Part shown: positions 9,603 through 17,347 of the stretch, in pieces | Layout: the number at the start of each line of letters is the position of its first letter | Position numbering within the stretch: position 1 is the first letter of the stretch | From: Akkermansia muciniphila | GTDB taxonomy: Bacteria > Verrucomicrobiota > Verrucomicrobiia > Verrucomicrobiales > Akkermansiaceae | Length of the DNA stretch: 64,000 bases | Assembly (NCBI GenBank): GCA_945860285.1 | Contig: CAMAQB010000001.1 | Span: 62,001-126,000, forward strand | Direction: 5' to 3' | Notes under the pieces: model-generated | Database searches by the model: none | Told to the model about the DNA's origin: nothing | What the model saw: only the letters and a program-made list of their open reading frames with translations | Translations under genes and position numbers: made by a program

Positions 9603-10340
9603 ATGCGCTCCCAAGCTCTTTCCTTCCTTGGTCTCTCCGCGCTGGTTCTTTCCACGCCCGCCGCCGATTCTCCAAAGCCCGTTGCAGCGGAAAACAAAGC
9701 GCCGGAAGTGAAAATCACGGCCCCGCTGGAGAAGACCGGGTTTCAATGGAATTCGCTGCTCACGTATTCCATCGATGTCGCTGATCCGGAAGATGGGAAA
9801 TCGGAATTCAGCGAGATCACTGCCAACGAGGCGTTCCTGTGGGTTGCGTATCTCCCCGATGCCGCACAGACGGAGAAATATCTGGACGTCGTTGCGAAGA
9901 TCGACAACGCGCCGGTGCGAAAGATGAGCGCATCGAATTGTTTCACCTGTCATACGGCAGCGACCAAATTGATCGGTCCTTCCTTCGACCTGATTGCCCG
10001 ACGCTATGAGCACACCCCGGATGCGGTTGAGTCACTCGCGAAAAAAGTGCTTGGTGGGGCTTCGGGAACATGGGGTGCCGTGCCGATGCCGCCGCATCCC
10101 GATCTGACGATCGAACAGGCCAAGGAAATGGTCGCCTGGATTCTCAAGAACAATCTCGATCCCAACCGCAGTTTCGTTGTCGGCCTGGAAGGCGCGTTCC
10201 GCAGCAGGGAAAAGCCGCAGCAGGAAAGCAGTGACTGGACCTGTGTGTTGACGGCGACCTACACGGATCACGGAGCGAAGGATGCTCCGGAGACTGCCGT
10301 GCAGGGTGCGCACAGCGTTGTGCTGAAACACAAAAAGTGA
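9603..10340 (+). CDS. Exported c-type cytochrome domain protein
   Basis: A 245-residue protein with a signal peptide (RSQALSFLGLSALVLSTPAA). It carries one heme c attachment site, CFTCH at 113-117, and a likely distal methionine ligand at M162 in WGAVPMPPHP, as in class I cytochromes. Residues 33-100 form a separate beta-sandwich-like segment (KITAPLEKTGFQWNSLLTYS), often found beside such cytochromes in Planctomycetes and Verrucomicrobia. It follows the flavin oxidase by 17 bp and is probably cotranscribed with it and serves as its electron acceptor (inference from context). The C-terminal 80 residues have no motif I recognise. Confidence 0.85.
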   Translation: MRSQALSFLGLSALVLSTPAADSPKPVAAENKAPEVKITAPLEKTGFQWNSLLTYSIDVADPEDGKSEFSEITANEAFLWVAYLPDAAQTEKYLDVVAKIDNAPVRKMSASNCFTCHTAATKLIGPSFDLIARRYEHTPDAVESLAKKVLGGASGTWGAVPMPPHPDLTIEQAKEMVAWILKNNLDPNRSFVVGLEGAFRSREKPQQESSDWTCVLTATYTDHGAKDAPETAVQGAHSVVLKHKK

Positions 10341-10455
10341 TGTTACGGATGGCGGCTTGTTTGAATGGGAGCCGGATTGAGCGGCAGGGCAAATCGAAAG
10401 CAAGCCGGTCCGCATTTACGGTTGACTCCGCTGTTGTTGATACGAAGCTGGGCTG

Positions 10456-11103
10456 GTGAAATCGGCACTGCAACAGGCGAAACTTTATGGCATCATCGAC
10501 CTCGGCTATGTCCGGCAAGACCGCTTGCGCGAAACGACGGCCGCGTTGTGCCGCGGTGGTGTCGAGATCCTGCAACTGCGCGCCAAAGGATTTTCGAGCG
10601 CGGAGATTCTGCCGATGGCGCGCTTGATCCAACCGCTGGCAGCCGACGCGGGCATACCTTTTGTGATCAATGATTTCGCCCGTCTTGCGGCGGAGATCGG
10701 TGCCGATGCCGTGCACATCGGTCAGGACGACGGGACGCTGGCCGAGGCGCGGAAAATTGTCGGGCCATCGATGCTGGTGGGGCGCTCCACGCATTCCCCT
10801 GCCCAGGCGCAGGCCGCGCTGGCCGAGGGCTTCGACTACATCGGCTTCGGTCCCTTGTTTCCCACACCCACCAAACGGGGTCGGCCGGGCATTGGCCTGG
10901 ACAACGTGCCACTCGTCAATCAATCGGTGGGAGAAAAAATCCCGGTGTTCTGCATCGGCGGCATCAACCTGGACAATCTAACGGAAGTCATCCGTGCGGG
11001 TGCCGAACGGGTGGTGATCGTTTCGGCATTGCTAACAGCCGCCGACATCGCCGCGACGGTGCGTCAGGCGAAAATCTTTCTGGACGAAGACCGTCGTGTG
11101 TGA
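10456..11103 (+). CDS. thiE: Thiamine-phosphate synthase
   Basis: A 215-residue TIM-barrel enzyme that joins hydroxymethylpyrimidine pyrophosphate and thiazole phosphate to give thiamine phosphate. Family motifs are QLRAK at 40-44, the IND motif at 71-73, HIGQDD at 87-92 (metal and diphosphate binding), GRSTHS at 109-114 and GPLFPTPTK at 132-140. The start is GTG. No other thiamine genes and no recognisable TPP riboswitch lie in the 115-bp leader. The stop lies just before a CvfB-like gene, so both may share one transcript. Confidence 0.95.
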   Translation: MKSALQQAKLYGIIDLGYVRQDRLRETTAALCRGGVEILQLRAKGFSSAEILPMARLIQPLAADAGIPFVINDFARLAAEIGADAVHIGQDDGTLAEARKIVGPSMLVGRSTHSPAQAQAALAEGFDYIGFGPLFPTPTKRGRPGIGLDNVPLVNQSVGEKIPVFCIGGINLDNLTEVIRAGAERVVIVSALLTAADIAATVRQAKIFLDEDRRV

Positions 11104-11156
11104 GTTTCGCGATGGAAAAGCATTGCCGTTCCCGTCATACTTGCGCATCGTTCGAC

Positions 11157-11984
11157 ATGGCCAACTTGGGAGAATGGTGTTCCCTGCGCATCATCAAATC
11201 GCGCAGCGCCGGAATGTATCTGGATGCCCGTGATCTCGGCGAAATCCTTTTGCCCGGCAACGAACTGACTCCGGACCTTCACGTGGGTGCCGATGTCGAG
11301 GTGTTTCTCCATCTTGATTCCGCCGACCGCCTGATCGCCACGCGGAAAAAACCGCTGGCCATGCCCGGCGACATCGCCTTGCTCACCTGCACCGCCAACA
11401 ACGATGTCGGTGCGTTTCTCGACTGGGGCCTGCCGAAGGAACTGTTGGTTCCCTATCGCGAACAAACCAAGCCGATGATTCCCGGTCGGCATTATATTGT
11501 GAAAATTTTGATCGATGAAAAAAGCGGACGCTTCATCGGCAGTCAGCGCATCACCTGCGCCCTCATCAGCGCCGCGGCCCGCTATCGCGACGGCGATGCG
11601 GTCACAGCCTTGTTGTGGGGAAAAACCGTGCTGGGTTACAAAGCCGTGGTCGATGGCAAATACAACGGGCTGTTTTTCAGCAATCAGGTTTTTCAAAAAC
11701 TCGAATACGGCCAGACCGTAACCGCGTATGTCACAGAAACCCGCAGCGACGGCAAACTTGATCTCAGCCTGACGCCCGTCGGTCGCAAAAAAATCTCCCC
11801 GCTGGCCACCCAGTTCATGGAAAAACTGCAGCTGACCGGCACCTTGATGCTGAGTGACAAAAGCCCGGCGGTGACGATCAAAAGCCAGCTCAACATGAGC
11901 AAAAAGACCTTCAAACAGGTGGTCGGCCAGCTTTACAAGCAGAAGAAAATCCTCATCCACGAGGACCGCATCACGCTGGCCTGA
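11157..11984 (+). CDS. S1-domain RNA-binding protein, CvfB family
   Basis: A 275-residue protein. The chosen start MANLGEWCSLRIIKSRS matches the usual CvfB/YitL N-terminus; in-frame starts at 11100 (GTG) and 11112 (ATG) would overlap or adjoin thiE. Family signatures include GMYLDARDLGEILLPG, VFLHLDSADRLIATRKKP and the C-terminal winged-helix segment MSKKTFKQVVGQLYKQKKI. CvfB proteins carry tandem S1-like domains followed by a winged helix and bind RNA; in Firmicutes they influence virulence gene expression. Here a general RNA-binding role is the safest reading. It lies 53 bp after thiE. Confidence 0.9.
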   Translation: MANLGEWCSLRIIKSRSAGMYLDARDLGEILLPGNELTPDLHVGADVEVFLHLDSADRLIATRKKPLAMPGDIALLTCTANNDVGAFLDWGLPKELLVPYREQTKPMIPGRHYIVKILIDEKSGRFIGSQRITCALISAAARYRDGDAVTALLWGKTVLGYKAVVDGKYNGLFFSNQVFQKLEYGQTVTAYVTETRSDGKLDLSLTPVGRKKISPLATQFMEKLQLTGTLMLSDKSPAVTIKSQLNMSKKTFKQVVGQLYKQKKILIHEDRITLA

Positions 11985-12019
11985 AGCAACCCTATTGCGA
12001 CGGTCCCTGCAATCCGGGG

Positions 12020-12418
12020 TCAAGGAACACGGAACATTTTTCCGCTCGAGGGATCACGCGCGAGGGACCCCGGGCGCAAGCCGCGCACATCCATGACGTT
12101 GTAAGGCGAGTAGGGGCTCAGCACTTCCCCCGGGGTGCTGGTGCGCTCGGCATAAGGGTAGTCGTTGTTGCGGGGAGCGCGATAGGGCTCGTTGTAGCCG
12201 CTGTTTTGGTTGCGGCTGCTTTCCTGCAGCGCGGCGGCTGTTGCGCCAATTCCCGCACCCAGCAAGGCACCTTGTGCGGTGGACGTTCCGCTGCCTCCGG
12301 CGATCGCACCCACGGCGGCACCGGCGACCCCGCCCACGGCGGCACCTTGTTGCTGGTTGGGAGTGCATGACACGGCGGACAATCCAGCGATCAGCAGTGC
12401 GGTCAATTGGTATTTCAT
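12020..12418 (-). CDS. Glycine-zipper lipoprotein
   Basis: A 132-residue predicted lipoprotein. The start MKYQLTALLIAGLSAVSC gives a compact signal peptide with the lipobox SAVSC; a start at 12439 would only add seven residues. After the cysteine comes a Gly/Ala repeat (GAAVGGVAGAAVGAIAGGSG) and a second GALLGAGIGATAAAL stretch, a glycine-zipper pattern that can pack in or against a membrane. The C-terminal half is polar with Tyr, Pro and Arg and ends GSLARDPSSGKMFRVP. It resembles YMGG- or OmpA-associated zipper lipoproteins of the outer membrane. The function is unknown. Confidence 0.78.
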   Translation of the reverse strand: MKYQLTALLIAGLSAVSCTPNQQQGAAVGGVAGAAVGAIAGGSGTSTAQGALLGAGIGATAAALQESSRNQNSGYNEPYRAPRNNDYPYAERTSTPGEVLSPYSPYNVMDVRGLRPGSLARDPSSGKMFRVP

Positions 12419-12472
12419 ACTTCCGCTATGACGCATCAATCACCCGGAACATTCAAGCCCGGAATCGGAAAT

Positions 12473-13291
12473 TTACGGGATCATGTGTTTTGCCAGGATC
12501 GCCATTTTTTTCCATGCCGGCAGGCTGTAGCGTTTTTCAAAAACGCGGAAATCATCGGCGCGCATCTGCCGGAGCAGGGTTTGATAAATCTCCCGCATCA
12601 CCTCTGCGGCTGTCAGCGACTTGCGATCATCTTCGGGAAGTGACTCCGCCGCCTGACGGAACAAAGTTTCGGCGCGATCGGCTTGAAACGACATCATGGC
12701 CTGGAAGCGGCTGTCGTCAACCCGTCGGATCAAGTTGTGCTCGCTGTATTGAAAGCGTGCGAAATCGTCCAGTGGCAGATAGATGCGCGATCCGTTGCGC
12801 AGGTCTTCATCGATGTCGCGGAGAATATTGGTCAATTGCAGGGCCTGGCCCAGCTGCACCGCGTAGCTTTCCGAGGCGGGATTCGAGGCACCGAGCAGTT
12901 TGAGAGAGACTAGGCCCACCGAACTGGCGACCTTCCAGGAGTATTGTTGCAGTTCCTCCCAGGTGCCGAAGCGCTGTACTTCGGTATCCATCAGGCAGCC
13001 GTCGATGAGGGCTGCCATCAACTCGCCCGGGATTCCGTGTTTCGTCTGCAAGTCAGCCACTTCCCTCTGGAAATCATTTGGATCGGCGAAACCTGCTAGA
13101 ACACCCTCACGCCAGACCAACAATGCGGTTTTTCTTTGCTGCACGGCCACGGTTTCGTCATCGGCGATGTCGTCGATCACGCGGCAATAGGCATAATAAA
13201 CCACCATGTCGTCCCTGCGCTCCTTAGGCAGGAGTTTGAGCGCGAGGGCGAGATTGGATTTTGCCTTGCTGGTGATTTCCGATGATCTCAT
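12473..13291 (-). CDS. Squalene/phytoene synthase family protein
   Basis: A 272-residue isoprenoid condensing enzyme. Both Asp-rich diphosphate-Mg sites are present: DDIADD at 40-45 and LTNILRDIDED at 153-163. The segment SRIYLPLDDFARF is also typical of the family. Such enzymes condense two farnesyl or geranylgeranyl diphosphates to squalene, presqualene diphosphate or phytoene. Bacterial HpnC or HpnD roles in hopanoid synthesis are possible but cannot be separated here. Start ATG 13291 overlaps the lepB stop in an ATGA, so the two are coupled. The partial polyprenyl synthetase gene at the right end of the window could supply its substrate. Confidence 0.9.
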   Translation of the reverse strand: MRSSEITSKAKSNLALALKLLPKERRDDMVVYYAYCRVIDDIADDETVAVQQRKTALLVWREGVLAGFADPNDFQREVADLQTKHGIPGELMAALIDGCLMDTEVQRFGTWEELQQYSWKVASSVGLVSLKLLGASNPASESYAVQLGQALQLTNILRDIDEDLRNGSRIYLPLDDFARFQYSEHNLIRRVDDSRFQAMMSFQADRAETLFRQAAESLPEDDRKSLTAAEVMREIYQTLLRQMRADDFRVFEKRYSLPAWKKMAILAKHMIP

Positions 13292-14469
13292 TTGATCAGA
13301 CCCCAATGACCCGTGGTGAACGGCCACAGGGAAATGAGTGCCGGGCCGACGACGTTGAATTCCTTCACGGTGCCCCAGTAGCGCGAGTCGAGCGAGTTGC
13401 CGGAATTGTCGCCGAGGGCCGCATATTCGCGCATGCCCATCGGGGCTTGTTTCGCCAGAACAAGCTCATCACCCGCCTGGATCAATTGCGAATTCGGATG
13501 CGGTTCGGCGTAGGAATATCCCATGCCGCCGTTCCTGCCGCGATTCGGCATTTCCATTACTTTGCTGATGCCTTTTTCGGTGGCGACCGTGCCGTTCACG
13601 TACAAGTAAGGACTTTCGATCCTAAGGGTGTCACCCGGCACGCCGCATAGCCTCTTGATGTAATGGGTCGCCTTGGCCTGATCGGACCCGCTGAACTTGG
13701 CGATTCTTTTCTCGATGCCCCGGGTGTCGAAAACGAACACCTCGCCGCGTATCGGATTGCGGAAGTGATAGGAAATTTTATCGACCAACACCAGGTCGCC
13801 GCCGTCGACAGTGCCTTGGAAAAGTAACTGGCCTTTCTTGTAACTGCGGCCGATGCAGGAGGACTGGCGATCATTGCCGTTGATGGCTTGGTTGGTTTCG
13901 CTGGCCGGTGCAGGAAAGGTCACCGAGTCACCACTGTCGAACACGATCTTCGTGCGTGAGAAAAACATCCATGACTTGTCCTCCAGTCGGATGATCCGTC
14001 CATCGGCCGGGGCTTCAATGTGTTTCCACACCCGACCGCGCGACGCCCAGTCGTACAGTTGTTTGCCGGCCCATGGCGACTTGTATTCACCGGAGGGAAT
14101 GCTGGTCGCGATGATCCCGTTCAGGCTGGGATGCATGGAATTGGTCGGAATGCGGAACGGCTGGATCACATAGGAACGCAGGCCGAGCGCCACCACCAGG
14201 GCGACGAAAATCACCTCGACGTTCTCTTCGAACCAGCGCGGTTTTGCGGTGCTGGGCAGGGCGTTTTCACAGGTGGCCCGCAGTTGTTTCGCGCATTCCT
14301 CCGCTGTGTTGCGGTCGCCGGATTTTGTCGCAGCCTTGAGGTCCGTGATCCGCGACTCGATTTCATCGATGCGATCCTGTTTCAATAAATCCCTCTTGTA
14401 ATGAATGAATTTCCTCGCCCCTTTGAGCAGAACATCGGTGTCTTGCTTCCATTTCGGTGTAAAAAACAT
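13288..14469 (-). CDS. lepB: Signal peptidase I
   Basis: A 393-residue membrane serine protease that removes signal peptides from exported preproteins. An N-terminal cytoplasmic, charged region of about 80 residues is followed by a membrane segment (VEVIFVALVVALGL, near 84-98). The catalytic Ser111 lies in TNSMHP and the catalytic Lys272 in YIKRLCGVPGD. Box E, ALGDNSGNSLDSRYWG, lies near the C-terminus. It is longer than E. coli LepB because of the N-terminal extension and an insert after the serine motif. Many exported proteins in this window would be its substrates. ATG 14469 was preferred to a start at 14517, which adds an unusual Cys/Trp-containing leader. Confidence 0.94.
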   Translation of the reverse strand: MFFTPKWKQDTDVLLKGARKFIHYKRDLLKQDRIDEIESRITDLKAATKSGDRNTAEECAKQLRATCENALPSTAKPRWFEENVEVIFVALVVALGLRSYVIQPFRIPTNSMHPSLNGIIATSIPSGEYKSPWAGKQLYDWASRGRVWKHIEAPADGRIIRLEDKSWMFFSRTKIVFDSGDSVTFPAPASETNQAINGNDRQSSCIGRSYKKGQLLFQGTVDGGDLVLVDKISYHFRNPIRGEVFVFDTRGIEKRIAKFSGSDQAKATHYIKRLCGVPGDTLRIESPYLYVNGTVATEKGISKVMEMPNRGRNGGMGYSYAEPHPNSQLIQAGDELVLAKQAPMGMREYAALGDNSGNSLDSRYWGTVKEFNVVGPALISLWPFTTGHWGLIK

Positions 14470-14598
14470 CGGAGGGAACCTGCACCATCGAATGGGTGCT
14501 GACAAGCCAAAGCTCAAAAATCAGCAATCTTTCCAGTGCCAAGGGCCAAACAAGATTCGCTTTTCGCGGCGTTACATGGTAGAGAATCGTCCCACGCC

Positions 14599-15576
14599 AT
14601 GCTTTCGAAGAAATCCATGCCCATCCTGGCCGCCGTGTTTGGATTTTTGCTTGCCTGGTTTCTCAAGCCCGTTGGCAGCGGCGCTGCCGCGGCCAGCGCT
14701 GCCGCTCATGCCGACGCCGGAGGCAAAATCACCCGCAGTGCGAATTCGATCGATCCACGATCTCCGTCCGTGCCGGGGAAGTTCGATGAAAACACGCAGA
14801 CCCCCGACGGGAATCCGCTGCCCCCGGAGTTGATCGCCGCCCGCGCTGCGATTGCGGATAACGCCCGCAACAGCCTGGCAATCAAGGATCATGGCTATGT
14901 TCAACGGCTGGCCGAATTGTTGAATCTCACGTTGGATCAACAGCAGGTTTATTTAGGACTCTTTGAACAGAAGCGTGCCGCCCTTAACATCTTCGCTCCC
15001 GGCAAAGGCATCAGCCGTGATAAAATTCTAGAACAGGCAGAAGCCGCCGAGACGAAATTCAACGACTCCCTCTCGAAAATGCTGAGTGCGGAACAGATCG
15101 ACAAGCTCAATGCCTTTCGCAAACAACAGGCCGCGAACCGGGCCCTTGCCGGCGCGCAAAAGGAATATGCCGATGTGCTGGAAAAAATCGACATCACCCC
15201 CGAACAGCAGGAAGCAGTACTCAATGCCTTGCGCGACACTGTTTCAGGCTCGGCGGCAAAACTTGTCGACAAGACCGGGTTGTTTTCGGAAACCTACGAC
15301 ATCATGGGACTCGGCGAGCTTGGCAATGAGATGAGCGACCTTGCGGCAGCCAATGCCGCCGTTCTCCTGGCGGGCAACCGATCGGAGGTCATGAACACCC
15401 TGATCGAAAACCGCAAAAAAGTGAGCGCTGAAAAAATCGAACGCCTGCGGCCCCATCTCACGCCGGCGCAACTGGAACAATACAACAGCATTCTCCAGGC
15501 GCGCGATGAATCTTTCTTCGCCTCCATGGCTCCGCACCTTCAGGCTCCGGTCCCGGCGGGATTGAATGAAAAGTAA
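14599..15576 (+). CDS. Membrane-anchored hypothetical protein
   Basis: A 325-residue protein whose start MLSKKSMPILAAVFGFLLAWFLKP gives a single N-terminal membrane anchor; an upstream frame start at 14536 would place 21 extra residues before it. An Ala/Pro-rich linker follows to about residue 75. The remainder is largely helical and charged, with repeated segments of the type LNLTLDQQQVYLGLFEQKRAAL and IDITPEQQEAVLNALRDT. These are reminiscent of Spy/CpxP-like or Zn-sensor helical bundles, but no LTxxQ motif is clear enough to assign a family. It is divergent from lepB and overlaps the PpiC-like gene by one base, so the two products may act together. Confidence 0.72.
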   Translation: MLSKKSMPILAAVFGFLLAWFLKPVGSGAAAASAAAHADAGGKITRSANSIDPRSPSVPGKFDENTQTPDGNPLPPELIAARAAIADNARNSLAIKDHGYVQRLAELLNLTLDQQQVYLGLFEQKRAALNIFAPGKGISRDKILEQAEAAETKFNDSLSKMLSAEQIDKLNAFRKQQAANRALAGAQKEYADVLEKIDITPEQQEAVLNALRDTVSGSAAKLVDKTGLFSETYDIMGLGELGNEMSDLAAANAAVLLAGNRSEVMNTLIENRKKVSAEKIERLRPHLTPAQLEQYNSILQARDESFFASMAPHLQAPVPAGLNEK

Positions 15577-16454
15577 TGGCCACATCCTTTCCCATGCTCA
15601 TCGTCAACAATGAACCCGTCGATCCCTCGTTGATCGAAGATGCATTTCAACGAATCAAAACCACCGCCGAGATGCTGACGGAAGTTTCCTGCTGCGAGCG
15701 CGATGGCGAGTTTTATGCCGAAGCGGAGCAGGAGGTGATCGATGGCATATTGCTCGCGCAGGAAGCGGAACGCAGACATCCGCAAATCAACGATTTGGTC
15801 TTTCGTCCCGCTTTCGAGCAAGTGCTGCGGCAGTGGCGTGAAAACGGCGCGTCATGGGAATTGATCGAAGCGCACACGTTGCAAATCCGCCAGGAAACCA
15901 CCGCTACACTGAGGATGGAGCTTTTTACCCAGGAACTTTTCGCGGATGTCGCCGAGCCGACGCAGGAGGAAATCGCCGCATTTTACGAAGCCCATCGCGA
16001 GGACTACTTCATTCCTCCTGCCGTACACGCGTTGCATTTGATCCGTTTTGCCGACCGCTCGCAAGCGTGGCAGGACTTTTCCTTGCTGGTGAAAATCCGC
16101 GAGGATGTGATGGAGGGGAAATCGGACTTTGCCGAACTCGCCCGACAGCACACGCAGAAAAAAAGCGGCGACATTGATCTCAACTGGATCACCATGGAGC
16201 GTCCCACGAATGCCTTTGAAGCGGTGTTGTTCTCCCTGCGCGAGCGCGAGTGCAGTCCGGTATTGTCCTACGACAACGCCCTGCATTTGGTCTATCCGCT
16301 GGAAGTGAAGCTCGCCGTGCGGATTCCGCTGGAAGAGAAAAAGGAAGAGATCGCCCAGTTGGTCACGCGTCTGAAAAAACAGGCGGTTCTGCGCGCGCTT
16401 GCTTCGGATCTGCGGGAAACCGCCGTGGTCAGCGGAACCAGGGAAAATTGTTAG
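15576..16454 (+). CDS. PpiC-type peptidyl-prolyl isomerase-like protein without a signal peptide
   Basis: A 292-residue protein that combines an N-terminal SurA-like helical region with a parvulin domain at about 140-250. The domain includes AVHALHLIRFADRS, SDFAELARQHTQKKSGDIDLNWI and AFEAVLFSLRERECSPVL, matching the parvulin pattern of an early HI(L)I strand, the FAELA helix and a GDLGW-like turn. Here that turn is degenerate (GDIDLNW). Most family members of this shape are periplasmic chaperones, yet no signal peptide is visible, so the location is uncertain. The start codon overlaps the stop of the anchored protein before it (TAATG). Its 3' end overlaps the ABC permease gene by four bases. 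Confidence 0.75.
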   Translation: MATSFPMLIVNNEPVDPSLIEDAFQRIKTTAEMLTEVSCCERDGEFYAEAEQEVIDGILLAQEAERRHPQINDLVFRPAFEQVLRQWRENGASWELIEAHTLQIRQETTATLRMELFTQELFADVAEPTQEEIAAFYEAHREDYFIPPAVHALHLIRFADRSQAWQDFSLLVKIREDVMEGKSDFAELARQHTQKKSGDIDLNWITMERPTNAFEAVLFSLRERECSPVLSYDNALHLVYPLEVKLAVRIPLEEKKEEIAQLVTRLKKQAVLRALASDLRETAVVSGTRENC

Positions 16455-17290
16455 ATCGTTTTGCGGCGGGTCAGCACTCCGTATTTCGGGCTGAACAACC
16501 AGCCCAGGATGAACAGCACGCCGAGGACCATGACGATCGCCGGTCCCGGAGTGAGATGCAGCGGCGCGGCCAACAGCAAGGCCAGAACCGCGCCGACGGC
16601 ACCGAGCAGACCGCCGCCCCAGAACAACCAGGCGGTGCGGTCGGTGAACAGCGACACCGTCGCGGCCGGTGTCACCAGCAGTCCGACGGAAAGCACGCAA
16701 CCGACAGCCTGAAGAGACGCCACCAGCGACATCACCATGAGAGCAAACAGCAGATACTGCACAAAGCGCACCGGCACACCCTGAGCGGCGGCCACATTCG
16801 GCTCGAACAATGCAACCAGAATCGGGCGCATCATCAGATTGGCCAGCACCAGGGTGACGGCACCGATGCCGAATACCGTCCACAAGTCCGCATTGGACAC
16901 CGCATTGATGTCGCCAAAGAGCCAGTGTTCGAGTTCCTGCCGGACCCCCAGGTGCGGAAGCAGGGCGACACCGCCGGCAAACGCCGAAGTATAGAGAACC
17001 GCGAGCGCCGTGCCTTGCGCCACCCGGTTTCCGCGCGAGATCGCCACGGAACCGAGACCGACGATCAGCGCTGCAATCAGGGCTCCGAGAAACGCGTTCA
17101 ACTGCGTGAGTGCACCGGTGATGAAGATCGCCAGCGCAATGCCGGGCAACATCGTGTGCGACAACGCGCTCACCGAAAGTGCGGTGCGCCGCAGGATCAC
17201 AAAACCGCTGAAAAAGCCGTTGGTAAATCCCACCAACGCGGCCGTCGCCAGTGCTCTTTGGAAAAACGGGTTGTCAAGCACTTCAAACAT
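16451..17290 (-). CDS. Metal ABC transporter permease (ABC-3 family)
   Basis: A 279-residue polytopic protein with seven to nine hydrophobic segments, a ZnuB/MntB/TroC-type permease for zinc, manganese or iron. Typical features are NGFFSGFVILRRTALSVSALSHTMLPGIALA near the N-terminus and VGCVLSVGLLVTPAATVSLFTDR in the C-terminal half, where the coupling helix and the SxGxLLxxPAA motif lie. ATG 17290 was chosen; the frame also opens from a TTG at 17326. The ATPase and the substrate-binding protein are not adjacent: the next gene upstream is a DUF1552 protein 57 bp away. It must work with partners encoded elsewhere, or be a remnant. Confidence 0.88.
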   Translation of the reverse strand: MFEVLDNPFFQRALATAALVGFTNGFFSGFVILRRTALSVSALSHTMLPGIALAIFITGALTQLNAFLGALIAALIVGLGSVAISRGNRVAQGTALAVLYTSAFAGGVALLPHLGVRQELEHWLFGDINAVSNADLWTVFGIGAVTLVLANLMMRPILVALFEPNVAAAQGVPVRFVQYLLFALMVMSLVASLQAVGCVLSVGLLVTPAATVSLFTDRTAWLFWGGGLLGAVGAVLALLLAAPLHLTPGPAIVMVLGVLFILGWLFSPKYGVLTRRKTI

Positions 17291-17347
17291 CCACCGCAAT
17301 CCTAACAGGGTTGCCAAGGCATTCAAGCACGACTTGCCGTGCGCTCT

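Noticed and set aside
10341-10455. TPP riboswitch before thiE
   Set aside because: The conserved CUGAGA and ACCUGAUC-like elements of the THI box are not present in the leader.
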